A DNA stretch of 64,000 nt from DTU018 sp029550685 (GTDB taxonomy: Bacteria > Bacillota > Syntrophomonadia > Syntrophomonadales > Syntrophomonadaceae): contig DAONVO010000003.1 in assembly GCA_035412805.1 (NCBI GenBank), positions 3,538 to 67,537 on the forward strand, in the 5' to 3' direction. Under the pieces are notes generated by a model. The model was not told the DNA's origin. It saw only the letters and a program-made list of their open reading frames with translations, and searched no databases. Positions within the stretch are counted from its first letter, which is position 1; each line of letters starts with the position of its first letter. Below, piece after piece: positions 29,537-39,404 of this stretch. The position numbers and the translations under genes are program-made.

Positions 29537-31204
29537 TTACTGTACGATAACTACATGAGCTCGAAAGTCACTGCGTACTATGTAGAGCCGCTCACCGGGT
29601 TTAAGTTGATCAGCGGTAATAATTTCTCCGTTGCGGATTATCATAGCCTTAGCTACATTAATGCGCAGATCGGAATTTTTCGGTACCCAGGCTTCCCGTC
29701 GGCTGCTCCAGTCCCGGCTGTCGCCTACAGTGATGGTCCAACCCACCAGGCTGTCATTATTAACGCCAGCCACCCGCCCGGCAGTTATTCGTTCCCCACG
29801 ACCTTCATACTCTTTTTGCACGGCCATAGCGGCAATGCGGTCACCGTCGGTATAAATCCAGGCATACCAGTCTTCCAGGTCAAGATCGCGAGCCCGGTCC
29901 TCATTTTCATCCACTACATAATCTCCAGCATATAGTTCTTCCCCGCTGATGAAGCTCTGGGTCTCCAGATTATAAAAATCACTATCCAAATCGTAGTATA
30001 GTTCTTTATCGGTTGTATAACGCTCCCATTCGTGCTGGTTCAGTATATGATATCTATCCAGCCAGATGCGGTCCTCAAATATCTGGTCGATGGTTCCGCA
30101 GTAGAGGAAATGCTGACCCAGGGCGGAGTGATTAATATCTTCGTTTAATATGTAAACTATATTAGCTGTTGCTGAATTGCCGCTGCCATCAGCTACAATG
30201 TAAACGTCATCTCCTGGATTAATGACATAGCGATCCTGCAGGCGCCCGTTTTTAATGACTATGGTACCTTCATTAAGTCTCAAGTTGCGATGGCTCTTCA
30301 ATTCCAGGCTCTCTGAAAACCAATTGATGCTGTCTATTTTATCCGTGTATCCGGATTCATACTGGCCTTTAATAATAGCCCTGTCAACCGTTTCCCGGCC
30401 TAATAAGTTCTTGCTGATCATATAAATGGTCTTGCCGCGAAAATAAGGCCAGTTACGCTCCGGGACCAGCTGCCCGCCATAGTAAAGCGGTAACCCCTGG
30501 GTATAGGTCAGGGAGTAATTCTGGGGAGCATCCTGCCACCGGCCATTATAGAAACGCTCCAGGTTGTCCACCGTTAAGCGGTTAGCATAAGCATCCACCG
30601 AAGTCATCTGCCCCCGGTATATATCTTTGACCTGGATAGAGTCTCCCTGTACCTCCACGCGGCTTATCACATCAGTATGGATGTCATCAAAGAACAATTT
30701 GACCCGGTCCCCGGTATATAGAGTAACGGCAGAGACTGCTTTGCCCTGGCGAAGTATAATAGTGCCGGGCAGGAGGCTGTAGTTAACCCGGGAGCCATCC
30801 TGAGAGCGAATCTCCAATGATTCACTGTTTATCTGGGATATAACTCCTTTACGAACCTTGCTGCCGGGATTAATAAATCCCAACTGGGCGGTGGAATAGG
30901 CCTCCAGGGTTTGAAGCTGCCGGCCTTGAATAGTACCATAAACCTCCATCCCGCTGTACAGATTGCTCAGGTTAACCGGGCGATCATCAATCAAAAAGCG
31001 AGCTTGCGGGTGAATGGTCAAAACAAACCGTTGTCCCTCATAGGTTTCAATTTCCGCGGTTCGCCCCGTTTCTTCCGTGACATTTATCTTAATTAAGTAT
31101 CCTTCTATATAACCCTGTACAAAGGGTGATGCTTCAGCTGCTAACGCAGCCGGGCAATAAAGAAATACGGCCAATATTGCTCCCCAGATGATTTTACGCA
31201 GCAT
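29537..31204 (-). CDS. Secreted repeat-containing protein, unknown function
   Basis: 555 residues with a signal peptide ending near AALAAEA. I do not recognise the family. The sequence repeats a unit of the form [TIIxRxGK...LxxGDxVxxxxD]: PGTIILRQGKAV...YTGDRVKL near 145, EGTIVIKNGRLQ...NPGDDVYIV near 320 and AKAMIIRNGEII...KPGERLYIV near 520. These look like small beta-barrel modules. No catalytic motif or anchor is visible. It starts three bases after the IPT/TIG gene, so the products are probably made together. Confidence 0.75.
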   Translation of the reverse strand: MLRKIIWGAILAVFLYCPAALAAEASPFVQGYIEGYLIKINVTEETGRTAEIETYEGQRFVLTIHPQARFLIDDRPVNLSNLYSGMEVYGTIQGRQLQTLEAYSTAQLGFINPGSKVRKGVISQINSESLEIRSQDGSRVNYSLLPGTIILRQGKAVSAVTLYTGDRVKLFFDDIHTDVISRVEVQGDSIQVKDIYRGQMTSVDAYANRLTVDNLERFYNGRWQDAPQNYSLTYTQGLPLYYGGQLVPERNWPYFRGKTIYMISKNLLGRETVDRAIIKGQYESGYTDKIDSINWFSESLELKSHRNLRLNEGTIVIKNGRLQDRYVINPGDDVYIVADGSGNSATANIVYILNEDINHSALGQHFLYCGTIDQIFEDRIWLDRYHILNQHEWERYTTDKELYYDLDSDFYNLETQSFISGEELYAGDYVVDENEDRARDLDLEDWYAWIYTDGDRIAAMAVQKEYEGRGERITAGRVAGVNNDSLVGWTITVGDSRDWSSRREAWVPKNSDLRINVAKAMIIRNGEIITADQLKPGERLYIVRSDFRAHVVIVQ

Positions 31205-31207
31205 AGG

Positions 31208-34200
31208 TTACCTCCTGATTCCTATTACTGAATATATACCCATTTGATTAATGGCTGCCGCTGGAGTTCCGGCAGTTGCAGCGGACACCGGAACATAGCG
31301 GGCATAAAGTGAATCATACCTGTAAACCGCAGCCTGGGATAGCCGGCGCAGTTGAGCTTTTTGTAAATCATATTTCAGCTCCAAGGACATGGTCTGGGCC
31401 AGCTTGTCCAATGCTGTTTGTTCCGATCCACGATAAAAGGTAGCTTCCAATCGGTAGGGAGTTGACAAAATATTGCCGGAAGAAGCTGGCGGAGTACCTG
31501 TCAAAGGTGATACCCGGAAACGTATTCCCGCATCATCACGATTCCGGCTGTTGTACACCTGAGTAGTATTAAATACCCGGGGGTTAAATCTAATCTGGAA
31601 ATCCCGTCCTTGAATAACAATATCCGCACCACCGCTGGCTGCCACGCTGGCAGGAATAGCTACTACCACCTGGCTGCTGCCCGCCAGGTCACCCTTGGTC
31701 AGATCGACCCACAGGGTGGAGCGGGAACTGTCCCGGCTGCCAATATTTACATAGGCAGTGGTACCTTCACGCTTTATTTCCGTTTTCTCACCTAATTTGC
31801 CGTCCTCATCGGGAGGACCGACTCTGGATCCGGTTCTTACCCAGTTGCTCTCCTGGGATGGTTTGGAAGAACCGAAATCACCCACTGCTTTGACGATGAA
31901 ACGGTAGCGGGTATTGGGTTCCAGATCATTAAATATATAAGAGGTAAGCTGGGTGGACCCGATGAATTCCTCCCTGCTTCCCCGCACTACGTAAATTTCA
32001 TATTCCCGGGCCCCGGCCACACCATTCCAGGACACTTTGATGGCCCGATCGGTTCGATTATGCTGGTCATGAATGATCTCGGCATAAACTTTGCCTTCGG
32101 GGGCAGGCAGTTCCGGGAGTTCGTAGGAAATATCTCCATAATCCTCACTGGCACCCTGGTCGGGGTTAACCACTATTAACCCCATAGTATCCAGTTTTCC
32201 TGGCGGAGTCTTTACGGTCAGGGTGTTTTCGTCAATAAACCGCACATCCGTGCCTGAACTTCCCGATTTTAGCAGGTAGGGATCCAGCACCTGACTGGTA
32301 TAGCCGTTGTTGTCGGCAGTAGTTACCCGGTAGATGATATTGCCACCGGTATCAGAGGCAGCCTTCTCCAGCACCGGAGCAAAGACCACCTTGGCTCCCT
32401 GCATAAATCCGCTGCCTTTTATTTTAATCTCCTGTCCGCCTTCAATGGAAATATTATCTATAGGGGTATCCTCCGCTGGATCGGTAGGATCAACCACACC
32501 AGTTACTTGGGGGCTGCTGATGTAGGTATAGTTCCCCGCGGGTATGCTGATTTGTCCATCGGGATTTTCCACTCTAACAGTCAGGGTACCGGGGTTATTA
32601 GGAGGAGTAGTAGCCCAGATGGTTTTATAATCAGCCACCTCCACAGCGGTAGCTTCCTTTCCGCCCACAAACACCTTCACAGATTTGTCACCATAGCCTT
32701 CCATAACCTTGCGGAAGTCCTTGCCGGCAATCTTAATACGGGTACCTCCGGAAGCCGGCCCCTTCACCGGATCTATTGCCTCTACTGCCGGTTCGGTTTC
32801 ACCTTTGGTGAACTGCAGGTAAATCTTGTCCTGGTCTTTGCCAGAGACCGGTTCGTCAGAAGCTGCAGTACCTCCGTCTTCATTTATAACCACTACCCGG
32901 TGCAGCTTGCCTATTTCACTTTCGGGAACCTTAGGCATGGTAAAGGTTAATTGGTCTGGTAAGGTATAGATAATCTGATCCGGGGTAATGGTAAATAGGT
33001 TTCCTATTTTTATAATGGCATTCTCCCGGAAGTCTGTACCAAATACTTTTACCTGACTTTCCCCCTGGTAATTCATGCGCAGTATTTTTACCTGCCGTCC
33101 CTCTATGTCAGTTAATACCGGGGCTTGATCATCCCTGGTAATATTGGTAATGACCGGCCTGCTGTCCGGGTTGCGGTAAGTAAAGGACCCAGTGGCTATG
33201 GCGCCATCGGGGTTGATAACCGACAAAACTACCTGTCCTACAGTATAGTAAGGGGGAGTAGTAACCCGGATTTGACCGGAACTAACCAGGGTAGCCTCGG
33301 GGGAAAAACCTCGCTGTACTTGCAGGCGGTAACCCTGATTGTCCAAAATTAACTGCACCCGTACTAGCTCCCGGCTGCCATAAGACTGGCCCTGGCTGTC
33401 CTGAAGGTGACTGAGATCGATAAACAGATCGCTGCCGTCATAGGAGTAATCCTGCTGGTAAACCTGACCGACAACGGTTTGCAGCGACAGAGATAGATTA
33501 TTGTCGGCAACATTGGCGTTATATTTAACTGTTAAGTATCCCCCAACATCCAGATTGCTGACCCGGCCATCTATGATGGTCCCGCTTCCTTCCAGGCTGC
33601 CAAAGCGCACCAGATGCATGGTCTTTTTCTCTACGTTTTTATCAGTGCCCAATATGTTAATAATGCCTTCCTGTAAGCCAGAGCCGTGGATTTCTACTAT
33701 CTCGCCCCCCTGCCGGCGGCCTACATCGGGAATTACCGCCGTGATGCGAGGACTGGAGCCTTTGAAGGTGAAGGGTTTGCTGTTGGAAACCCCGTAATCA
33801 TTGTTAACTACGTATACAGATACCGTTCCTGGCTGAGAAGCGGGGGTTATAACTCCCAGTAACCCTCTGTCGAAATCTACTACCTTAGCTTCTTGATTGC
33901 CGAAGTATACCCGGGGCAAAACCTGAATCAGCTTTTTAACCTGGTCTTCAACCTCGTCTTCATTCAAGCCTTCATCCTTAAGCCGGTTTTTTATATTATC
34001 CAAACTGAACAACAGGCTTAAATCGTCCCACTGGCCATTTCCATTAATATCCGTATATGTATCCACTTCCGGATCAAACCGGACGTTGTTGTTAAGATCC
34101 TGGTAAGGTTCATATAAGCGGAAATCCCGGCCCTGTATCAGGACAGGGTCGCCTCCAGCGGCTGATCCTTCCGTAACCGTCAGGCTGTCAATAACCGGCT

Positions 34201-37200
34201 GGCTGGTGGGTACCACATAGGTAAAGCCTTCCGGCAGACCGGAACTTCCTCCGTCGGAAGGATTCAATACCACTACTGGTACTGCCTTGAAACCTACCCC
34301 CAGTTCTTTAGCCAGATCACCTTTATATGGCGGGACTTTGACCCGGATAGATTTCAAGTCAGGGCTCACTATAGTATCAGCTTTAGGGACCTCTACCCCA
34401 TCTATAAATACCCGGGTCTGAATAGTATCAGTGCGTTCAAAATTTTCGCCTATAATATCAATATAATAACCACCCGTGGTGGAACCCCGGTTGGGAATTA
34501 TTTCTTTAATAACGGGAATTCGCTGGGGGCTTAGATAAAAATAGAACCCTTCCTTAACAGTAGCTCTCTTGGTGTCAGGATTAATGACGGTAATATCATA
34601 ATATTTTTGTACCTGCAGATTAGGTACGGTTACCATAATCCGCTTACCACCGTCGACCACCTTGGCCTTATGGCCTACTATGACATTATTGCTGTCTACC
34701 AGATAAGGAGTCAGAATATCCAACACCAAGTCTGATTCATTGCGGGTTAAGGTTAATTGGTCATGATCACCATTAACACCTAAACTGATTTCATAAATGT
34801 TGCCGCTTTTATCACTGGCAATTATGTCCGTGCCATCGTAAGCAAAGGTCCATTCATGAGCCCCATCGGTCAAGACCGGTTGTTGGGCGTTGTTTTTGTT
34901 TATAATGTAATACTGGTTATTACCATCTCTTAGCAGAATGCTGGGGTAATAGTCAGCCAGAACTAACCGGCTGTTTTCCACCCGCAGCAATTCCTGCCCA
35001 GCCGGAGCCCTGTATCCCTGCGGCTCAATCACACTGTTGCTGCCTTCGCGGTACCGGTATTCGTTTTTATCCTCATTATCAAATAAGACTCGCGCTCCCA
35101 GTAACCGGTAGATACCCATTCCCGCAGGAGTAGCCGTGGGATCAGGCCCCATGAACCCATCACCGCTGATCACTACCAGAGTACCAATGGTGCCCTCAGT
35201 AGGTGAAATACTGGTTATGCGAGGATTAGTCTGGGTCTTTACATAAATAAACTGGGCAGAATCAGCCTCGCCATTAGGATTCATGACTACCAATCGGGTT
35301 TCCCCTTCCCGGCCGGGGGGAGCATCAAAAGTTATAAGCTGCGAGAAGTTATCTCGCTTTATGTTCTTTACTTCCAAGCCATCGATAAATACCCGTACCC
35401 CCACCTGGAAATTGTAACCTTTAATCTGGACCCCTTTCTCTCCTTCCGCAGGAACTATGTAGGGCTCCACACTGGTAATAACAGGTCCCTGCTCTTTGTC
35501 CACTAGTAAAAAGCGAAGCATATCCTCTTTCCGGATGGGATAACCGTAGTCACTAGAATTCTTCATGGGATTGGTGATCTCCAAGTGAGTAGCCTCCAAA
35601 CAATCGCTGCTCACCTTGATACCCGCCGGAATACGGATAACTATCCGATTACCCACTTCCTTGCCAGCAGTGCCATCAATTACCGTGGTACCATGAAGCA
35701 CCTCCATGCTGGCTCCCTGGTACCTGTTCCACAAACCGCTGGCATCTTTGATCAGTACATCATCAGCATTTTTCCCTATCCGGCTGAGGGTAATAGCACC
35801 CCCTAAATTCACTAGAGGATAGTAAACATGTTCAGTAACCGTTTCTGGATCGGTGAATTTATTTACCATAAAATCTTGACCAATTATACTGATAACCAGG
35901 TCCTCTCTGGTCTCATATTCTCCATTCGTATTTATAACAGGAATACTATTGGGAATTACTTCTGTGAAGTTAGGTTCCGTGTAACTCTTTATATATGAAT
36001 AGCCTTTGGCCAATATGGGTTGTTCCATAAACCGGTACTCCTGACCGGTGTCTTTTACTGTTAACGTAGTGATTAATTCCACCTTCACATCTTGATTGGG
36101 TTCATTCTTTATCTTTTCATCATTTAAGATGGGAGTGAAAACCCGCAGGTTATCGTAGATACTGCTAAACTCCTGCAGATTTGCAGCCTGAAACTCTGCA
36201 GCATCTCCAATGAACACTTTGATAATACGCTTAACCTCAACTTCTTTGCTGGTCGTACCCACATTATACGTTCCGGTTCCATAGTCGATACTTAAAGATT
36301 TGTTATCGGCAGATACCTTGATATCAGGTGTCTGACCGGCATCCATTGTCAAACCATCTATCAGCAGTTCGTCAAAATTTTGTCCAATTACCGTCACCTT
36401 ATTCTTGTTCAAATTCGGTCCCTGGTTTGGTTCCACCTTAACTATTTGGGCCGCATTGCTGGCACTAACCACCAGAAAACTCCCTACTACCTGCTGCCAT
36501 ATGATATAGCCGCGCAAATCAGACCCGGCGGGCGGGTTCGACAAGTGGTTGGTCAATACCACCTGATAGGTTCCCGGAGTCAGGTTGGGCACTTTGACGG
36601 TAATAATATCATCATTTTCAGTACTGCCTTGATAATGGTAGTCAGTGCCCAGATTAGAGGAATAATAGGGGTCATTGATATCCCGGAGGAAAAACACTGA
36701 ACTTTCATCTAAATGAGGGGCTTGGAAATAAACTATGGTTTGTCCAGCTACTCCTTTATTCGGGTACATCTCCAGTCCCGCAAAATTCCGCTGCTGTACT
36801 GCCCGAAACTGGTTTTGGTAGAGACGGCGGAGTGTAACCTTCCCGCTTACATTGGCAACGTCCTCTCTTACCCGCGTGAAAATAATATCGTGAAAACCGG
36901 TATCACCTGACAGGTTGCTAATAGTAATCGTATCAAAAGTCCTGTTGATGCTTCCGCCGTTAAATGAACCCTTTCCAAAAGTCAGATTGTCATTATTCAG
37001 ATTGCTTCCCCGTATCGTCAATTGTGTAGAAGCTCCCATATTTACAACTTTGGGTTCAACACTGCTTATTGTGGCAAAATTGGAGTCATCGACAGCCACC
37101 GACACAGTACCGATTTTGATACCATCGCTCAGTAATATCGATTTCATTTCTGCACCGGTCAGTTGAAATTTGAGATAGGTGTCTTCGTTGGCCAGTCGCT

Positions 37201-37459
37201 GGCCCATCTCCTTACCTAATATTTTACTGCCGCCACCAGCCGTGGTACGAACCAACACCAGGGCATCTTTAAGTCCGCTGCCATCTATTTCGATAACCCC
37301 GTTTACAGTCTCCAACAGTTCATTATCGGTTCTTTCCACAAAAACATTATCGATTTGTATTGGACCTTCGGCCCAAACTTGGGGAGAATATCCCGGAAAA
37401 CTCAATAGTAGCAATGCCACAGTCAATATAATTGATATGAGTGAACGGATCCTTTTCAC
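31208..37459 (-). CDS. Giant secreted IPT/TIG-repeat protein (2083 residues)
   Basis: A signal peptide (SIILTVALLLLSFPGY...QVWA) leads into a long series of IPT/TIG immunoglobulin-like repeats. They are recognisable by recurring units such as ITSISPTEGTIGTLVVISG, IKEIIPNRGSTTGGYYIDI and VEAIDPVKGPASGGTRIKI. A segment rich in Asp/Asn near residue 1125 (LNNNVRFDPEVDTYTDING) resembles a calcium-binding loop. One fibronectin type III domain lies near 1780-1870. No LPXTG or SLH anchor is seen. GTG at 37459 is the start because GGGAGGG sits six bases before it. Probably an adhesive or scaffold protein held by the SLH partner (inference). Confidence 0.87.
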   Translation of the reverse strand: MKRIRSLISIILTVALLLLSFPGYSPQVWAEGPIQIDNVFVERTDNELLETVNGVIEIDGSGLKDALVLVRTTAGGGSKILGKEMGQRLANEDTYLKFQLTGAEMKSILLSDGIKIGTVSVAVDDSNFATISSVEPKVVNMGASTQLTIRGSNLNNDNLTFGKGSFNGGSINRTFDTITISNLSGDTGFHDIIFTRVREDVANVSGKVTLRRLYQNQFRAVQQRNFAGLEMYPNKGVAGQTIVYFQAPHLDESSVFFLRDINDPYYSSNLGTDYHYQGSTENDDIITVKVPNLTPGTYQVVLTNHLSNPPAGSDLRGYIIWQQVVGSFLVVSASNAAQIVKVEPNQGPNLNKNKVTVIGQNFDELLIDGLTMDAGQTPDIKVSADNKSLSIDYGTGTYNVGTTSKEVEVKRIIKVFIGDAAEFQAANLQEFSSIYDNLRVFTPILNDEKIKNEPNQDVKVELITTLTVKDTGQEYRFMEQPILAKGYSYIKSYTEPNFTEVIPNSIPVINTNGEYETREDLVISIIGQDFMVNKFTDPETVTEHVYYPLVNLGGAITLSRIGKNADDVLIKDASGLWNRYQGASMEVLHGTTVIDGTAGKEVGNRIVIRIPAGIKVSSDCLEATHLEITNPMKNSSDYGYPIRKEDMLRFLLVDKEQGPVITSVEPYIVPAEGEKGVQIKGYNFQVGVRVFIDGLEVKNIKRDNFSQLITFDAPPGREGETRLVVMNPNGEADSAQFIYVKTQTNPRITSISPTEGTIGTLVVISGDGFMGPDPTATPAGMGIYRLLGARVLFDNEDKNEYRYREGSNSVIEPQGYRAPAGQELLRVENSRLVLADYYPSILLRDGNNQYYIINKNNAQQPVLTDGAHEWTFAYDGTDIIASDKSGNIYEISLGVNGDHDQLTLTRNESDLVLDILTPYLVDSNNVIVGHKAKVVDGGKRIMVTVPNLQVQKYYDITVINPDTKRATVKEGFYFYLSPQRIPVIKEIIPNRGSTTGGYYIDIIGENFERTDTIQTRVFIDGVEVPKADTIVSPDLKSIRVKVPPYKGDLAKELGVGFKAVPVVVLNPSDGGSSGLPEGFTYVVPTSQPVIDSLTVTEGSAAGGDPVLIQGRDFRLYEPYQDLNNNVRFDPEVDTYTDINGNGQWDDLSLLFSLDNIKNRLKDEGLNEDEVEDQVKKLIQVLPRVYFGNQEAKVVDFDRGLLGVITPASQPGTVSVYVVNNDYGVSNSKPFTFKGSSPRITAVIPDVGRRQGGEIVEIHGSGLQEGIINILGTDKNVEKKTMHLVRFGSLEGSGTIIDGRVSNLDVGGYLTVKYNANVADNNLSLSLQTVVGQVYQQDYSYDGSDLFIDLSHLQDSQGQSYGSRELVRVQLILDNQGYRLQVQRGFSPEATLVSSGQIRVTTPPYYTVGQVVLSVINPDGAIATGSFTYRNPDSRPVITNITRDDQAPVLTDIEGRQVKILRMNYQGESQVKVFGTDFRENAIIKIGNLFTITPDQIIYTLPDQLTFTMPKVPESEIGKLHRVVVINEDGGTAASDEPVSGKDQDKIYLQFTKGETEPAVEAIDPVKGPASGGTRIKIAGKDFRKVMEGYGDKSVKVFVGGKEATAVEVADYKTIWATTPPNNPGTLTVRVENPDGQISIPAGNYTYISSPQVTGVVDPTDPAEDTPIDNISIEGGQEIKIKGSGFMQGAKVVFAPVLEKAASDTGGNIIYRVTTADNNGYTSQVLDPYLLKSGSSGTDVRFIDENTLTVKTPPGKLDTMGLIVVNPDQGASEDYGDISYELPELPAPEGKVYAEIIHDQHNRTDRAIKVSWNGVAGAREYEIYVVRGSREEFIGSTQLTSYIFNDLEPNTRYRFIVKAVGDFGSSKPSQESNWVRTGSRVGPPDEDGKLGEKTEIKREGTTAYVNIGSRDSSRSTLWVDLTKGDLAGSSQVVVAIPASVAASGGADIVIQGRDFQIRFNPRVFNTTQVYNSRNRDDAGIRFRVSPLTGTPPASSGNILSTPYRLEATFYRGSEQTALDKLAQTMSLELKYDLQKAQLRRLSQAAVYRYDSLYARYVPVSAATAGTPAAAINQMGIYSVIGIRR

Positions 37460-37603
37460 ATTAGACCCTCCCGACATTTAGTGCACAGTTATTCCTTATT
37501 TTTATCGGTTTCTATCCAGGACCTCTTAAAGGCTAGTCACAGGCAAGATATTCTTTCTACTCCCTCAAGCGCTTTTTTTTGAAATTTTCCTCTTATCCTG
37601 GTC

Positions 37604-38749
37604 CTAGTTTTCAACATCCCTTGCTGCCATAGGTGTTAACACAGTCAATTCTTCTTGAATCATGGCCAGGGACTCCTTCAAGGCCACTACTACTAAAGGA
37701 TCGAAGCCTGATCCGGTGGCTTTCTGGATAACTTGATAAGCCAGTTCAGGCGACAGCCTATGTTCTTCTGGAGCCAGGGCAGTTAGACCGTCAAAAATAT
37801 CTGCTACTGCCAAAATGCGTGCTAAAAGAGGAATATCCGTCATCTTTTTCCCTTCCGGGAAACCGCTGCCATCGTATCTTTCATGGTGATATTGGATGGC
37901 TTCCCGGATCAGACTCCACTCATCTCCTGCTGGAAATGCCTGGGCTCCTTTGCCAGGATGATCCTCATCAACACCTTGAACTGGTCTATTTCGGCCTATA
38001 TCATGCAGCAGAGCGGCATAGTGCAAATCCCTGCTTTCCCGTTCATCCAGCCCCAATTGCTGCCCCAAGATACCAGCGATCAGGGCTACTCTTTGGCTGT
38101 GCCCGCTGAAGCCAGGCACTTGGTCCTCGCCAGCCTTAACAGCGCTATGCAGAAGCTGATTTAAAAACTCCTCGTAATGCTGCTGCTTATTTAACCTGAC
38201 GAGTATCTGGGAGGCAGTGGCAGCAATAATTTTCAGATTCCCTTGAACCGCTAGCCCGGCTGGGTTATGTTTTTGTTTCCAGCATAGAAATATCTTCCTT
38301 GGTTGCGCGGATGAATCCTGCACCGGCAGTACATACCAATCCTCATCTTCCTTGGTAATCATCTGTAAATCAGAGCTGGCATCAGCACGTTCTAACAAAT
38401 CCGCCCAACCGCATAGGTCTGCTTCCGGCGGAGCAGACGGAGCGGATTCCAATACCTTTACTGCGGTTGCCTCACCGGCAAGCACCCGGTGCAGGGCCAT
38501 TTCCAGGTGCTTGACCAAACTCTGGTAAGAGTCAGCCTTATGCAAGTCCTGCAAAGCCCTTACGAAAGCCTGTTGGTGGGTTAGGTATTCCTGCTGTCGT
38601 GATATTAAGGCCAGCAAATAAGTAAGCCCCACCCCTGCTCCCAGGATGAACAGAGCTATGGCCCAATCGGGCAGCCAACCGCTCAATATTACCGCAGCCA
38701 GCAAAGCCGTAATGATGAAGCCGCTTATCACTATATGCCTGTGCTGCAT
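37604..38749 (-). CDS. Membrane HD-GYP-type phosphodiesterase
   Basis: 381 residues. Two N-terminal helices are followed by a ~130-residue GAF-like sensor and then an HD-GYP domain: SGHSQRVALIAGILG, LLHDIGRNRP near residue 250, and YHHERYDGSGFPEG near 290. HD-GYP enzymes hydrolyse cyclic di-GMP; two GGDEF genes are also in the window. HDIG and HHERYDGSGFP are intact, though the third-metal and GYP surroundings are not identical to studied enzymes. Located upstream of the surface-protein operon after 144 bases. Confidence 0.85.
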   Translation of the reverse strand: MQHRHIVISGFIITALLAAVILSGWLPDWAIALFILGAGVGLTYLLALISRQQEYLTHQQAFVRALQDLHKADSYQSLVKHLEMALHRVLAGEATAVKVLESAPSAPPEADLCGWADLLERADASSDLQMITKEDEDWYVLPVQDSSAQPRKIFLCWKQKHNPAGLAVQGNLKIIAATASQILVRLNKQQHYEEFLNQLLHSAVKAGEDQVPGFSGHSQRVALIAGILGQQLGLDERESRDLHYAALLHDIGRNRPVQGVDEDHPGKGAQAFPAGDEWSLIREAIQYHHERYDGSGFPEGKKMTDIPLLARILAVADIFDGLTALAPEEHRLSPELAYQVIQKATGSGFDPLVVVALKESLAMIQEELTVLTPMAARDVEN

Positions 38750-38869
38750 TAAAATCCCTGCCTAACCTGAAATTCCATTTACAGTTTACCATACCTTGGC
38801 TAAATCTATGGTCTGCTCCTTTTTATAATTAAGCTGCAAATAGTACATGCTACTAGCAGAGGGCGATTG

Positions 38870-38901
38870 TCACCTGCGACCCAGGCCACGATGAATGAAA
38901 A
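38870..38901 (+). repeat. Family D motif, copy 3
   Basis: TCACCTG...GGCCACGATGAATGAAAA, same as copy 4 except in the variable middle. It lies 12 bases before C3. Confidence 0.8.
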
Positions 38902-38913
38902 GTCACCATTTTA

Positions 38914-38999
38914 GTCATTGCGAGTGCAGCGAAGCAATCAAGAGAGGCTCGCAGGCTGCGAAAAAGAGATCGTCACGTCGCTTCGCTCCTCGCGATGAC
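38914..38999 (-). repeat. Family C element, copy 3 (inverted)
   Basis: Complement of the copy at 10341-10425, with only a few differences: GTCATTGCGAG at one end, CTCGCGATGAC at the other, and the same inner GCAGGCTGCG segment. Confidence 0.85.
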
Positions 39000-39027
39000 A
39001 CAACGACGACTATTTTCACAGTAATTG

Positions 39028-39060
39028 TCACCTGAAGAACCGGCCACGATGAATGAAAAC
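39028..39060 (+). repeat. Family D motif, copy 4
   Basis: TCACCTGAAGAACCGGCCACGATGAATGAAAAC pattern, direct repeat of copy 3, positioned 28 bases after C3. Confidence 0.8.
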
Positions 39061-39117
39061 ACCCAAACGTAGGGGGGACGACTTTGTCGCCTAGCAACGG
39101 CTCGCAATATATTGTTG

Positions 39118-39317
39118 CCACTAGGTTTACCTGAGCACCTTGGTGAAGGAGTCCGATATAGCCGGCGAAGATGGGCAGACGAAGGGGGGCGAGGGACAGG
39201 ATGTCCGTAAGAGGGTTATCAAACAGGACGTTTGTTTAGCCCGGTACCCCCTGAGTCGCACATCGAGCCGTTACTATATCGTGACGACGGAACAGGTGCT
39301 AAGGGCAAACCTACTGT
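39118..39317 (+). repeat. Family B element, copy 2
   Basis: Second copy of the 3153-3353 element. Its inverted ends are better preserved here: TAGGTTTACCTGAGCACC at left against TAGGTTTGCCCTTAGCACC as the complement of the right end. It keeps the GGAC-AGGAT-GTCC hairpin. Confidence 0.85.
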
Positions 39318-39404
39318 CACACTTCGACTCAGGTAAAAGGAGTTTTCACAGCAATGACACATTAGGAATCCATTTTCATAGCAATTAGAGGAGGTCATGT
39401 TTTA

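Larger units (their letters stand above)
38750..39404. other. Gene-free stretch with repeats D3, C3, D4, B2
   Basis: Divergent region of 655 bases with no credible gene. D3 and D4 are direct repeats on either side of C3. B2 follows and ends 88 bases before the DsrE-like gene. Confidence 0.85.
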
